A stretch of DNA of 64,000 nucleotides from Paracyclopina nana. Its lineage: Eukaryota; Arthropoda; Copepoda; Cyclopoida; Cyclopettidae. Position numbers and translations under genes: made by a program. The stretch is from positions 6,510,001 through 6,574,000 of the forward strand of contig JAGUCH010000003.1 of NCBI GenBank assembly GCA_019096065.1. Direction: 5' to 3'. The notes under the pieces are model-generated. The model saw only the letters and a program-made list of their open reading frames with translations, did not search any database and had not been told where the DNA came from. Shown here piece by piece: positions 1 to 9,661 of this stretch. The number at the start of each line of letters is the position of its first letter. Position 1 is the stretch's first letter.

Positions 1-1164
1 AGGAACTATGCTCATAGTAGTCCTTTTTTGAATTAACGCCCCCCTTACTGAACAGATCTCAAAAAGCCATGATTTGCATTTTTTATTGGAAATTATTCGA
101 AGCAGCATAGAATAAGGAAAGATCCTCAAAAATGTAAGTGATGGAAAAAACTACCTTCTTTTTCTCTTTCGTCTTAATTGTTACGGCTGGGGTAGGGATG
201 GCGGCTAAAGTCGTTGTGCCCTGGCTTGTCTGTTTACTGGCTGCGGGATTCATAGATTGCCCAGTAGCTAGAAAAAAAACGAAATTATCGACAACCGTAT
301 CCTGCAATGACTCAGAGCATTCACTTAAGCCAATATCAACTATAAATAATTGTGATATATCAAGCTAGGCAACATTTTTGCGCAGACATTAGGAGGGCGT
401 AGCTTAACCAGAATCTTTTCCAGATGTGGTAGTTTGAATTGCCTGTCAAACTGGCATTTTTATGAATTAATCAATAGTATCATCTAGCAGCACTGATCAA
501 ATAGAGAACTTCCATTCAAAAATTTGGGCTATTTTTAGGAGCAAGTTCAAGCTCAAAGTACAATAGATTCAAAAAGCATTTTTTCATTGTTTTCTGACCA
601 AGAGGCTTGAATTTGGGGTGATTTGTTTCTTTGACATTTCCAAAAGAGCAATGACTCAAGCAAGATGATCGATAGTATAAGGTGAGCTCTATGCGCAGCT
701 TTACTATAGCAAGTCATCGGACTATACTATGGTAGGGTGCAGGACGAAATTTATACATAAATCTGTGGAATTTTCATGGTGTTAGGATATATGGATTCAA
801 AAGTATCCCCAAGAAACCATAAAAAGAGCCTGATTTTATTTTATGACGAGCTAAAGTTGGAAAATGGCTGGTAACACTTTCAGGCACGTGAGCGCTCACT
901 CTCAAACTGGTTTATACAGCTCTTAAATTTGAATTTTGCGCAATTTTTATGTACTAGCGCTACTGGAGCGCTACCTAGAGGAGGATGAAATAACTACTAA
1001 AGTTGCGTGATTCAAAAGTAGAATTATTCCGTCAGGATTGCCTAAACTAAAATATTTAGTTTGATGTCATTCCTTATTGGAACATAAAGTGGTGTTCATT
1101 GTTTTTTGCAAAATTTCCGGCCAGCCACATCTTGTTCTTGGCATAGCAGATAAAGATGGTCCTC
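1..1164. other. Left flank, mostly non-coding
   Basis: This AT-rich sequence lies outside the mucin repeat array. Apart from one possible Ser/Thr-rich exon on the minus strand (155-267) I see no supportable gene, RNA or repeat. The sequence is not shared with the spacers between the array units, so the array edge lies at about 1200. Confidence 0.5.
155..267 (-). CDS. Possible small Ser/Thr-rich exon
   Basis: On the minus strand a pyrimidine-rich run ending in TTTCTAG forms a plausible 3' splice site at 268-269. An open segment of about 37 codons follows, rich in Thr, Ser, Ala and Pro and ending in a Lys-rich stretch, before a weak GTAG donor. The acceptor phase (two bases completing a codon) and the residues Thr-Gly-Gln near the exon start resemble the first codons of the giant mucin exons. 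It could be a downstream exon of the truncated copy at 1165-2459, part of another gene, or chance. Confidence 0.22.
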
Positions 1165-2459
1165 TTATAAATGCAGTAAAAAATTGGTGCTAAAAATTGG
1201 TGCTGACAAACCAGGCGTAAATGTTGTCCCTTTAACTGTGGAAGTTTGGCCAGTTGTAGTTGCCCCTTGAGTTGATGTGGGTCCAGGTGTGACATTTGTT
1301 GTAGTTGTGCCTCCAGGTGTCCCTGGTGAGGTTGAAGCCAGGTCTGAAGTTGAGCCAGCTGTTGGGGAAGTAGATGTTGAACCAGGGGTAAATGTTGTCC
1401 CTTTAACTGTTGAAGACTGTCTGGATGTGGTTTGATGTGTAGCTGTTGTGCCTACAGCTGTGACAGTGGCAGAAGTTGTGTCAATGTTTGAAGTTGTGCC
1501 TCCTGGGGTCACAACTGAGATTGGTCCAATGTCTGATGTTGTGCCAGTTGTGAGGGGATTTGATGTTGAGCCAGGAGAGAAAGTAGTGCCACTTACACTG
1601 GAAGTTTGTCCTGATGATGTTTGTTCTGTGTTTGAAGTGCCTCCAGCTGTGACAGAAGTGGTGGGAATCAATGAGGATGTACCACCTGGAGTTTCAGCTG
1701 AGGTTGTAGCCAAGTCTGATGTTGTTCCTTCTGTGATTGGATTTGATGTTGACAAACCAGGTGTAAATGTTGTCCCTTTGACTGTGGAAGTTTGGCCAGT
1801 TGTCATTGCACCTGGAGTTGATGTGCCTCCAGGTGTCCCTGGTGAGGTTGAAGCCAGGTCTGAAGTTGAGCCAGCTGTTGGGGAAGTAGATGTTGAACCA
1901 GTGGTAAATGTTGTCCCTCTAACTGTTGAAGACTGTCTGGATGTGGTTTGATCTGTAGCTGTTGTGCCTACAGCTGTGACAGTGGCAGAAGTTGTGTCAA
2001 TGTTTGAAGTTGTGCCTCCAGGGGTCCCAACTGAGGATGGACCAATGTCTGATGTTGTGCCAGTTGTGAGGGGATTTGATGTTGAGCCAGGAGTGAAAGT
2101 AGTGCTACTTACACTAGAAATTTGTCCTGATGATGTTTGTTCTGTGCTTGAAGTGCCTCCAGCTGTGACAGAAGTGGTGGGAATCAATGAGGATGTACCA
2201 CCTGGAGTTTCAGCTGAGGTTGTAGCCAAGTCTGATGTTGTTCCTTCTGTGATTGGATTTGATATTGACAAACCAGGTGTAAATGTTGTCCCTTTAACTG
2301 TGGAAGTTTGGCCAGTTGAAGTTGCACCTAGAGTTGATGTGGGTCCAGGTGTGATATTTGTTGTAGTTGTGCCTCCAGGTGTCCCTGGTGAGGTTGAAGC
2401 TAGGTCTGAAGTTGAGCCAGCCATTGGGGTATTAGATGCTGAAGTCGGTGTTGTTTGAC
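1165..2459 (-). pseudogene. Mucin-like repeat gene, copy 1, 3'-truncated
   Basis: This is the leftmost unit of the array. It opens at the same 3' splice site as the other copies (minus-strand TATTTACAG, then a Thr-Gly-Gln-Thr-Thr-Pro start) and encodes about two of the 182-residue Ser/Thr/Gly/Pro repeats. One repeat has lost 30 bases, so the spacing is 516 rather than 546. At about 1201 the homology stops and the frame runs a few foreign codons to a stop at 1165. The helical C-terminal domain of the complete copies is absent. It is the most diverged copy, with substitutions not seen elsewhere, as expected for an array edge. It reads open upstream of the splice site where the other complete copies have a stop codon. 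It is probably a dead gene, though a secreted short product cannot be excluded. Confidence 0.75.
1178..1203. repeat. 13-base direct duplication at the array edge
   Basis: The 13-mer AAAAATTGGTGCT is present twice back to back exactly where the mucin repeat homology ends. It looks like a scar of the break and repair event that truncated copy 1. Confidence 0.6.
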
Positions 2460-3034
2460 CTGTAAATAGGCAATGTGATAATGTTTCTGCTAAGTTCACT
2501 TGATTGCTCCATTTTGTATTTTTTTAATGTTTAAACTTGAACATAGAGGCATGGTATGGGAAAAAACTAAGCAAGACTGGGCTTACTATATTATATCTAC
2601 TCTGAAAGCTTATGATTTTTAAATTATTTTAGAAATCCTGTGTGATTGCAATTCCTGCAGAAATAATTTTATTAGATTATACACTTCTAGGCTGGAGGAT
2701 AACAAAAATTATTTTTTGTGTGTCAAGTTACAGATCACTTTAATCATTGGCTATAATTGAATTCAGGCAAACTTTTTTGTATCAATTTTTTGCAAGATAT
2801 GCCTTAAATTTTGCAGTCTGCAAAAATTAAATAACAACAATAAGCAGAAGTTGTTGGTCATGAGTGGTAAAATCAAGTCCAAAGTGCACAGTAGGGTCAC
2901 TCCTAATAAAAAAGTTGCATCATTGAAAAGTACACGAAAATGCACCGTAACTTCAAGAATGCCAAAAATTGGCATTTCCTTGATAAATCCAATTCTAAAT
3001 CATATGAAATTCATTCTTAAACCAGAACAACGTA

Positions 3035-3811
3035 ATATCTATTTATATATGTAAACAATTTATAAAACAAGCTAATAAAATAGCTGAGCAAATTTTGTAA
3101 AGTGAAAATCGAGTGGCATTTTTGCGGGCTCGAGCTTGCGAGAGCCAAGTAATGCTACGAGATTTTTACTTTGCAAAATGAGCTCAGATATTTTGTAAGC
3201 CTGTTTTATAATTAGTTTACATATATATACGATTTTATAGGATGGAAAGTAATTTTCAAATGTAAATGAAGTTACCAGACCATGCAATCTTGACTTAGCA
3301 TCTGATCCATTACTTTGAAGGCTTGGGTTGAGAGGCCCTCAGTAGGGCAAGAGTAGTTGAAAGCGTTATTCAATCAATTAAAAATTGTGCATTTTGAATT
3401 TGGCACTTTTTGGAGCTTAAAGATCTGTTAGATAAATTTTTGCTTGTTATCTCTGATAAAGACTCTACTCTTCTACTAATCTTAGCTCACCTTAGAAGAA
3501 GAATAAAAAGGACTCCTAACAGCAGTTTCTCTATCTGTAATGGTAGCTCAGTCAGTAGAGCGCTGGATTCCTAATCCTGGGGTACTGGGTTCGATCCCCA
3601 TACATGGGATTTTTTCTCCTTTTTTCTGCAATCGGATTTACTTCTTGGACAATATCATTGTAACAGAGGAGCAACACACCTTATAAAATACTTTATAATG
3701 TGTGTCACTTGATAAAGTTAAACGTCAGAGCTTTTATATATGTGTAGTAATATGAACTGAGACGAATTGGTAAACTGAATTATACATGCGAAAATTGCTT
3801 TCCATCATATA
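3035..3811 (-). mobile_element. Composite foldback/TIR element with tRNA-like core
   Basis: The insertion is about 777 bases and interrupts sequence that is continuous in the other spacers. One part (about 3040-3230) is a foldback whose arms begin with ATATATGTAAAC and GTTTACATATATA. The other part (about 3233-3811) has terminal inverted repeats of the type TATATGATGGAAAG and carries a tRNA-like sequence. Compared with the empty site in the next spacer the junction is clean, with no clear target duplication. It lies in the opposite orientation to the copies at 23696 and 30480. Confidence 0.7.
3536..3604 (+). tRNA. Degenerate tRNA-like sequence (Arg CCT-like)
   Basis: It contains a good internal A box (TAGCTCAGTCAGTAG) and B box (GGGTTCGATCC), a D stem GCTC/GAGC and a seven-base anticodon loop reading CCT. 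A T run suitable as a pol III terminator follows. The acceptor stem pairs poorly and the T stem is shortened, so this is probably a tRNA-derived piece of the mobile element rather than a working tRNA gene. Confidence 0.4.
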
Positions 3812-4154
3812 AAGAAATTAGTTTTTTTTGGCAGCCAATTGCCTAAATTGATCACAAACATCCCTATTTCAACAAAAATTGCCACAAATTTGGTTTGCAA
3901 AAACTCTGCTAAATCTCATAAGAATGTGGTTGCTTAATAGACATCTCAGCTTATAGTAATTCCAACTAAAGATAAATATTCATTTTATTGGTTTTGCTTC
4001 GCTGCTTCGCTGCTTTTAGTAATAATCAATACTCATTATTGTTTTTTTTATTGCCAATAAATTGTGAGTATGTCGTTTTCTGAAAGAAAGTGGCCTGTTT
4101 CAAGATAAAAAAATAACTTCAAGATGTAATTTTGAAGGGTGTAAAGTTTATACT

Positions 4155-4707
4155 TTTATTTGATGGAAAGCAATTTTGGCATGTATAATTCAGTTTTCCA
4201 ATTCTTCTCAGTTTCAACTACACAAATATAAAAGCTCTGACATCTTACTCTATCAAGAGACACACATTGCATAGTATTTTATAAGGTGTGTTGCTCCCCT
4301 GTTTGACACCAAAAAATAGGACATATTAGTCCATGAAGTAAATCTCATAGCAGAAAAAAGTAAAAAAGTACATCTTTCTCAAATGGGATCAAACCCTGGA
4401 CATCTGGTTTAGGATTCTGACACTCTACTGACTGACCTACTGATTGACTAACTATAGTGTTGGAAAAATTTCTTTTCTATCTCTGACCTCTGGTGAAAAA
4501 GCTGAGCTGAGCTTAGTAGAAGAGTAGTCTCTATTAGAGATACCAGACAAAACTTGATCTAACACATCTTTTAGCTTGAAAAAAGTGCAAAATTTTTAAT
4601 TGATTAATCAATGCTTCCAGCTTGTCTTGCACTACTGAGGGCCCCTCAACCTAAGCCCTCAAAGTAATGGATCAGATGCTGAGTCAAGATTGCCTGGTCT
4701 GGTTACT
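4155..4707 (+). mobile_element. Old truncated copy of the TIR/tRNA-like element
   Basis: It starts with the inverted repeat (TTTGATGGAAAGCAATTTTG), runs through a decayed tRNA-like region near 4385-4455, and lacks the far inverted repeat. It sits about 30 bases past the stop codon of mucin copy 2. Its edge carries AATAAA on the minus strand (4155-4160), the nearest canonical poly(A) signal I noticed for that gene. Confidence 0.6.
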
Positions 4708-4737
4708 CAGCACCTCCTGACTTATCAAGTAATTGTA

Positions 4738-7700
4738 CTATACAATTGGACCACTTTCTGTGGATCCTTTACCAGCAGTAGTTCCAGTGCTTGGCATGGT
4801 ACCAGTTGTTGTGATTGTCATATGAGTGGTTCTCTGGGTTGAACCAGTTCCAAGTGGTGTAAAAGTGCTCAGAGTTCCATGGTTGGTTATTGTGCCTGCA
4901 CTTGTCCTTAGAGTTGATGTTGTTGCACTGTCAGTCTTGGTGGTTGCTGTGGTTGTTTGAATTGTAGGCAGGTTATTTTGGACTGTTTCCACCGTACTCT
5001 GGTAGGAGTTAACACTCTCAAGCAAGGCCTGGGTTGCTGTGATATCATCTTTGGTGACTTGGGTCAATAGCTCCAGAATTTGTTGGCTAAGTGCTACAAT
5101 GGCATCACGAATTTCAAGAATTTTAGAAAGATTGACAACAACAAGAGATGACATCAGGGTAATTTGACTATCCATGTCTGCTTTTAAAGATGCCAACTGC
5201 TGTTGCTCCAATGCACCTCTTTGTTGGGGAAACAAGAGCTTATGCAGAGGGTTCTTAGCTGCTTCTGAGCTAAGCAACTCAGCTATTTTAGCTAAAATTG
5301 CAGATTGCACATCATTGATGATAGACGAGATTTCATTTAGGGTCCTCTCAACAACAGCCACTGGACTTAGACGGGTTGTATCAATTGCTGATGAGCTCAT
5401 GCCTGACATAAATGAAGTGACCCCACTAGTTGTAACAGCAGTCTGGATAGATGTGGTTTGATCTGTAGCTGTTGTGCCTACAGCTGTGACAGTGGCAGAA
5501 GTTGTGTCAATGTTTGAAGTTGTGTCAATGTTTGAAGTTGTGTCAATGTTTGAAGTTGTGCCTCCTGGGGTTCCAACTGAGGTTACACCTATGTCTGATG
5601 TTGTGCCAGGAGTGAAAGTAGTGCCACTTACACTGGAAGTTTGTCCTGATGATGTTTGTTCTGTGTTTGAAGTGCCTCCAGCTGTGACAGAAGTGGTGGG
5701 AATCAATGAGGATGTACCACCTGGAGTTTCAGCTGAGGTTGTAGCCAAGTCTGATGTTGTTCCTTCTGTGATTGGATTTGACGTTGACAAACCAGGTGTA
5801 AATGTTGTCCCTTTAACTGTGGAAGTTTGGCCAGTTGTAGTTGCACCTTGAGTTGATGTGGGTCCAGGTGTGACATTTGTTGTAGTTGTGCCTCCAGGTG
5901 TCCCTGGTGAGGTTGAAGCCAGGTCTGAAGTTGAGCCAGCTGTTGGGGAAGTAGATGTTGAACCAGGGGTAAATGTTGTCCCTCTAACTGTTGAAGACTG
6001 TCTGGATGTGGTTTGATCTGTAGCTGTTGTGCCTACAGCTGTGACAGTGGCAGAAGTTGTGTCAATGTTTGAAGTTGTGCCTCCAGGGGTCCCAACTGTG
6101 GATGGACCAATGTCTGATGTTGTGCCAGTTGTGAGGGGATTTGATATTGAGCCAGGAGTGAAAGTAGTGCCACTTACACTTGAAGTTTGTCCTGATGATG
6201 TTTGTTCTGTGCTTGAAGTGCCTCCAGCTGTGACAGAAGTGGTGGGAATCAATGAGGATGTACCACCTGGAGTTTCAGCTGAGGTTGTAGCCAAGTCTGA
6301 TGTTGTTCCTTCTGTGATTGGATTTGATGTTGACAAACCAGGTGTAAATGTTGTCCCTTTAACTGTGGAAGTTTGGCCAGTTGTAGTTGCACCTTGAGTC
6401 GATGTGGGTCCAGGTGTGACATTTGTTGTAGTTGTGCCTCCAGGTGTCCCTTGTGAGGTTGAAGCCAGGTCTGAAGTTGAGCCAGCTGTTGGGGAAGTAG
6501 ATGTTGAACCAGGGGTAAATGTTGTCCCTCTAACTGTTGAAGACTGTCTGGATGTGGTTTGATCTGTAGCTGTTGTGCCTACAGCTGTGACAGTGGCAGA
6601 AGTTGTGTCAATGTTTGAAGTTGTGCCTCCTGGGGTCCCAACTGAGGATGGACCAATGTCTGATGTTGTGCCAGTTGTGAGGGGATTTGATGTTGAGCCA
6701 GGAGTGAAAGTAGTGCCACTTACACTGGAAGTTTGTCCTGATGATGTTTGTTCTGTGCTTGAAGTGCCTCCAGCTGTGACAGAAGTGGTGGGAATCAATG
6801 AGGATGTACCACCTGGAGTTTCAGCTGAGGTTGTAGCCAAGTCTGATGTTGTTCCTTCTGTGATTGGATTTGATGTTGACAAACCAGGTGTAAATGTTGT
6901 CCCTTTAACTGTGGAAGTTTGGCCAGTTGTAGTTGCACCTTGAGTTGATGTGGGTCCAGGTGTGACATTTGTTGTAGTTGTGCCTCCAGGTGTCCCTGGT
7001 GAGGTTGAAGCTAGGTCTGAAGTTGAGCCAGCTGTTGGGGAAGTAGATGTTGAACCAGGGGTAAATGTTGTCCCTCTAACTGTTGAAGACTGTCTGGATG
7101 TGGTTTGATCTGTAGCTGTTGTGCCTACAGCTGTGACAGTGGCAGAAGTTGTGTCAATGTTTGAAGTTGTGCCTCCTGGGGTCCCAACTGAGGATGGACC
7201 AATGTCTGATGTTGTGCCAGTTGTGAGGGGATTTGATGTTGAGCCAGGAGTGAAAGTAGTGCCACTTACACTGGAAGTTTGTCCTGTTGATGTTTGTTCT
7301 GTGCTTGAAGTGCCTCCAGCTGTGACAGAAGTGGTGGGAATCAATGAGGATGTACCACCTGGAGTTTCAGCTGAGGTTGTAGCCAAGTCTGATGTTGTTC
7401 CTTCTGTGATTGGATTTGATGTTGACAAACCAGGTGTAAATGTTGTCCCTTTAACTGTGGAAGTTTGGCCAGTTGTAGTTGCACCTTGAGTTGATGTGGG
7501 TCCAGGTGTGACATTTGTTGTAGTTGTGCCTCCAGGTGTCCCTGGTGAGGTTGAAGCCAGGTCTGAAGTTGAGCCAGCTGTTGGGGAAGTAGATGTTGAA
7601 CCAGGGGTAAATGTTGTCCCTCTAACTGTTGAAGACTGTCTGGATGTGGTTTGATCTGTAGCTGTTGTGCCTACAGCTGTGACAGTGGCAGAAGTTGTGT

Positions 7701-8162
7701 CAATGTTTGAAGTTGTGCCTCCTGGGGTCCCAACTGAGGATGGACCAATGTCTGATGTTGTGCCAGTTGTGAGGGGATTTGATGTTGAGCCAGGAGTGAA
7801 AGTAGTGCCACTTACACTGGAAGTTTGTCCTGATGATGTTTGTTCTGTGCTTGAAGTGCCTCCAGCTGTGACAGAAGTGGTGGGAATCAATGAGGATGTA
7901 CCACCTGGAGTTTCAGCTGAGGTTGTAGCCAAGTCTGATGTTGTTCCTTCTGTGATTGGATTTGATGTTGACAAACCAGGTGTAAATGTTGTCCCTTTAA
8001 CTGTGGAAGTTTGGCCAGTTGTAGTTGCACCTTGAGTTGATGTGGGTCCAGGTGTGATATTTGTTGTAGTTGTGCCTCCAGGTGTCCCTGGTGAGGTTGA
8101 AGCTAGGTCTGAAGTTGAGCCAGCCGTTGGGGTATTAGATGCTGAAGTCGGTGTTGTTTGAC
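4738..8162 (-). CDS. Mucin-like Ser/Thr repeat exon, copy 2 (complete 3' exon)
   Basis: One uninterrupted exon of 3425 bases. It begins at a 3' splice site (TATTTACAG on the minus strand, phase 1) and ends at a TAG at 4738. It encodes five 182-residue Ser/Thr/Gly/Pro-rich repeats typical of heavily O-glycosylated mucin domains. Next comes a helical, Ala/Leu/Gln-rich domain of about 134 residues (4967-5367) without cysteines, then a Thr-rich tail. The last repeat is shortened and contains a tripled Asn-Ile-Asp-Thr-Thr-Ser block. The first in-frame Met (7974) lies inside the repeats, so the true start must be in an upstream exon or be absent. A TAA lies in frame just before the splice site. The product is probably secreted or cell-surface and structural. 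The repeat class is clear, the exact function unknown. Confidence 0.8.
4967..5367 (-). other. Conserved helical C-terminal domain (copy 2 example)
   Basis: This segment encodes about 134 residues with long amphipathic helices, few Pro or Gly and no Cys. It is found at the same place in copies 2-7. A clear homologue forms the C-terminal half of the ShKT protein at 39499-40645; both share a Glu-Gln-Gln-Gln-Leu-Ala core and an Ile-Arg-Asp-Ala-Ile motif. I do not recognise the family. The composition suggests oligomerisation through helix packing, which is inference. Confidence 0.7.
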
Positions 8163-9661
8163 CTGTAAATAGGCAATGTGATAATGTTTCTGCTTAGTTC
8201 ACTTGATTGCTCCATTTTGTATTTTTTTAATGTTTAAACTTGAACATAGAGGCATGGTATGGGAAAAAACCAAGCAAGACTGGGCTTACTATATTATATC
8301 TACTCTGAAAGCTTATGATTTTTAAATTATTTTAGAAATGCTGTGTGATTGCAATTCCTGCAGAAATAATTTTATTAGATTATACACCTCTAGGCTGGAG
8401 GATAACAAAAATTATTTTTTGTGTGTCAAGTTACAGATCACTTTAATCATTGGCTATAATTGAATTCAGGCAAACTTTTTTGGATCAATTTTTTGCAAGA
8501 TATGCCTTAAATTTTGCAGTCTGCAAAAATTAAATAACAACAATAAGCAGAAGTTGTTGGTCATGAGTGGTAAAATCAAGTCCAAAGTGCACAGTAGGAT
8601 CACTCCTAATAAAAAAGTTGCATCATTGAAAAGTACGCGAAAATGCACCGTAACTTCAAGAATGCCAAAAATTGGCATTTCCTTGATAAATCCAATTCTA
8701 AATCATATGAAATTCATTCTTAAACCAGAACAACGTAAAGAAATTAGTTTTTTTGGCAGCCAATTGCCTAAATTGATCACAAACATCCCTATTTCAACAA
8801 AAATTGCCACAAATTTGGTTTGCAAAAACTCTGCTAAATCTCATAAGAATGTGGTTGCTTAATAGACATCTCAGCTTATAGTAATTCCAACTAAAGAACA
8901 TATTCATTTTATTGGTTTTGCTTCGCTGCTTCGCTGCTTTTAGTAATAATCAATACTCATTATTGTTTTTTTTATTGCCAATAAATTGTGAGTATGTTGT
9001 TTTCTGAAAGAAAGTGGCCTGTTTCAAGATAAAAAAATAACTTCAAGATGTAATTTTGAAGGGTGTAAAGTTTATACTTTTATTTGATGGAAAGCAATTT
9101 TGGCATGTATAATTCAGTTTTCCAATTCTTCTCAGTTTCAACTACACAAATATAAAAGCTCTGACATCTTACTCTATCAAGAGACACACATTGTATAGTA
9201 TTTTATAAGGTGTGTTGCTCCCCTGTTTGACACCAAAAAATAGGACATATTAGTCCATGAAGTAAATCTCATAGCAGAAAAAAGTAAAAAAGTACATCTT
9301 TCTCAAATGGGATCAAACCCTGGACATCTGGTTTAGGATTCTGACACTCTACTGACTGACCTACTGATTGACTAACTATAGTGTTGGAAAAATTTCTTTT
9401 CTATCTCTGACCTCTGGTGAAAAAGCTGAGCTGAGCTTAGTAGAAGAGTAGTCTCTATTAGAGATACCAGACAAAACTTGATCTAACACATCTTTTAGCT
9501 TGAAAAAAGTGCAAAATTTTTAATTGATTAATCAATGCTTCCAGCTTGTCTTGCACTACTGAGGGCCCCTCAACCTAAGCCCTCAAAGTAATGGATCAGA
9601 TGCTGAGTCAAGATTGCCTGGTCTGGTTACTCAGCACCTCCTGACTTATCAAGTAATTGTA
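8163..9661. other. Spacer between mucin copies 2 and 3
   Basis: A 1.5 kb spacer with the half-hairpin remnant near 8377 and the truncated TIR/tRNA-like element at 9079-9631. It lacks the composite insertion and so shows the empty site. It appears essentially identical to the spacer at 13087-14585. No supportable gene was found on either strand. Confidence 0.6.
9079..9631 (+). mobile_element. Old truncated copy of the TIR/tRNA-like element
   Basis: Same element and same truncation as at 4155-4707, displaced by exactly 4924 bases. It was therefore carried along by duplication of the whole gene unit, not by a new insertion. Confidence 0.6.

Larger units (their letters stand above)
2460..4737. 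other. Spacer between mucin copies 1 and 2
   Basis: This 2.3 kb spacer holds, left to right: a segment conserved in all spacers; a 65-base half copy (2674-2738) of the hairpin family seen at 37369; a full composite mobile element (3035-3811); and an old truncated copy of the same element (4155-4707) ending about 30 bases from the stop codon of copy 2. Short open frames at 2763-3054 recur in every spacer but have no coding character. No exon with a signal peptide was found. Confidence 0.6.

Noticed and set aside
5474..8035. Series of 122-125 codon plus-strand frames in every mucin copy
   Set aside because: They are complements of the mucin repeats. Their spacing and conservation follow the 546-base unit and they have no independent start context or domain.
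8200..8320. ATG near the mucin splice site as a start exon
   Set aside because: The frame from the ATG at about 8214 (minus strand) reads through the splice site in the wrong frame and stops soon after. A copy 1-specific substitution also changes the stop structure.
8466..8862. Short frames on both strands conserved in all mucin spacers (70 and 102 codons)
   Set aside because: Conservation is explained by recent duplication of the whole unit. The frames overlap each other on opposite strands, and the plus-strand frame changes length where a single T is inserted in other spacers.
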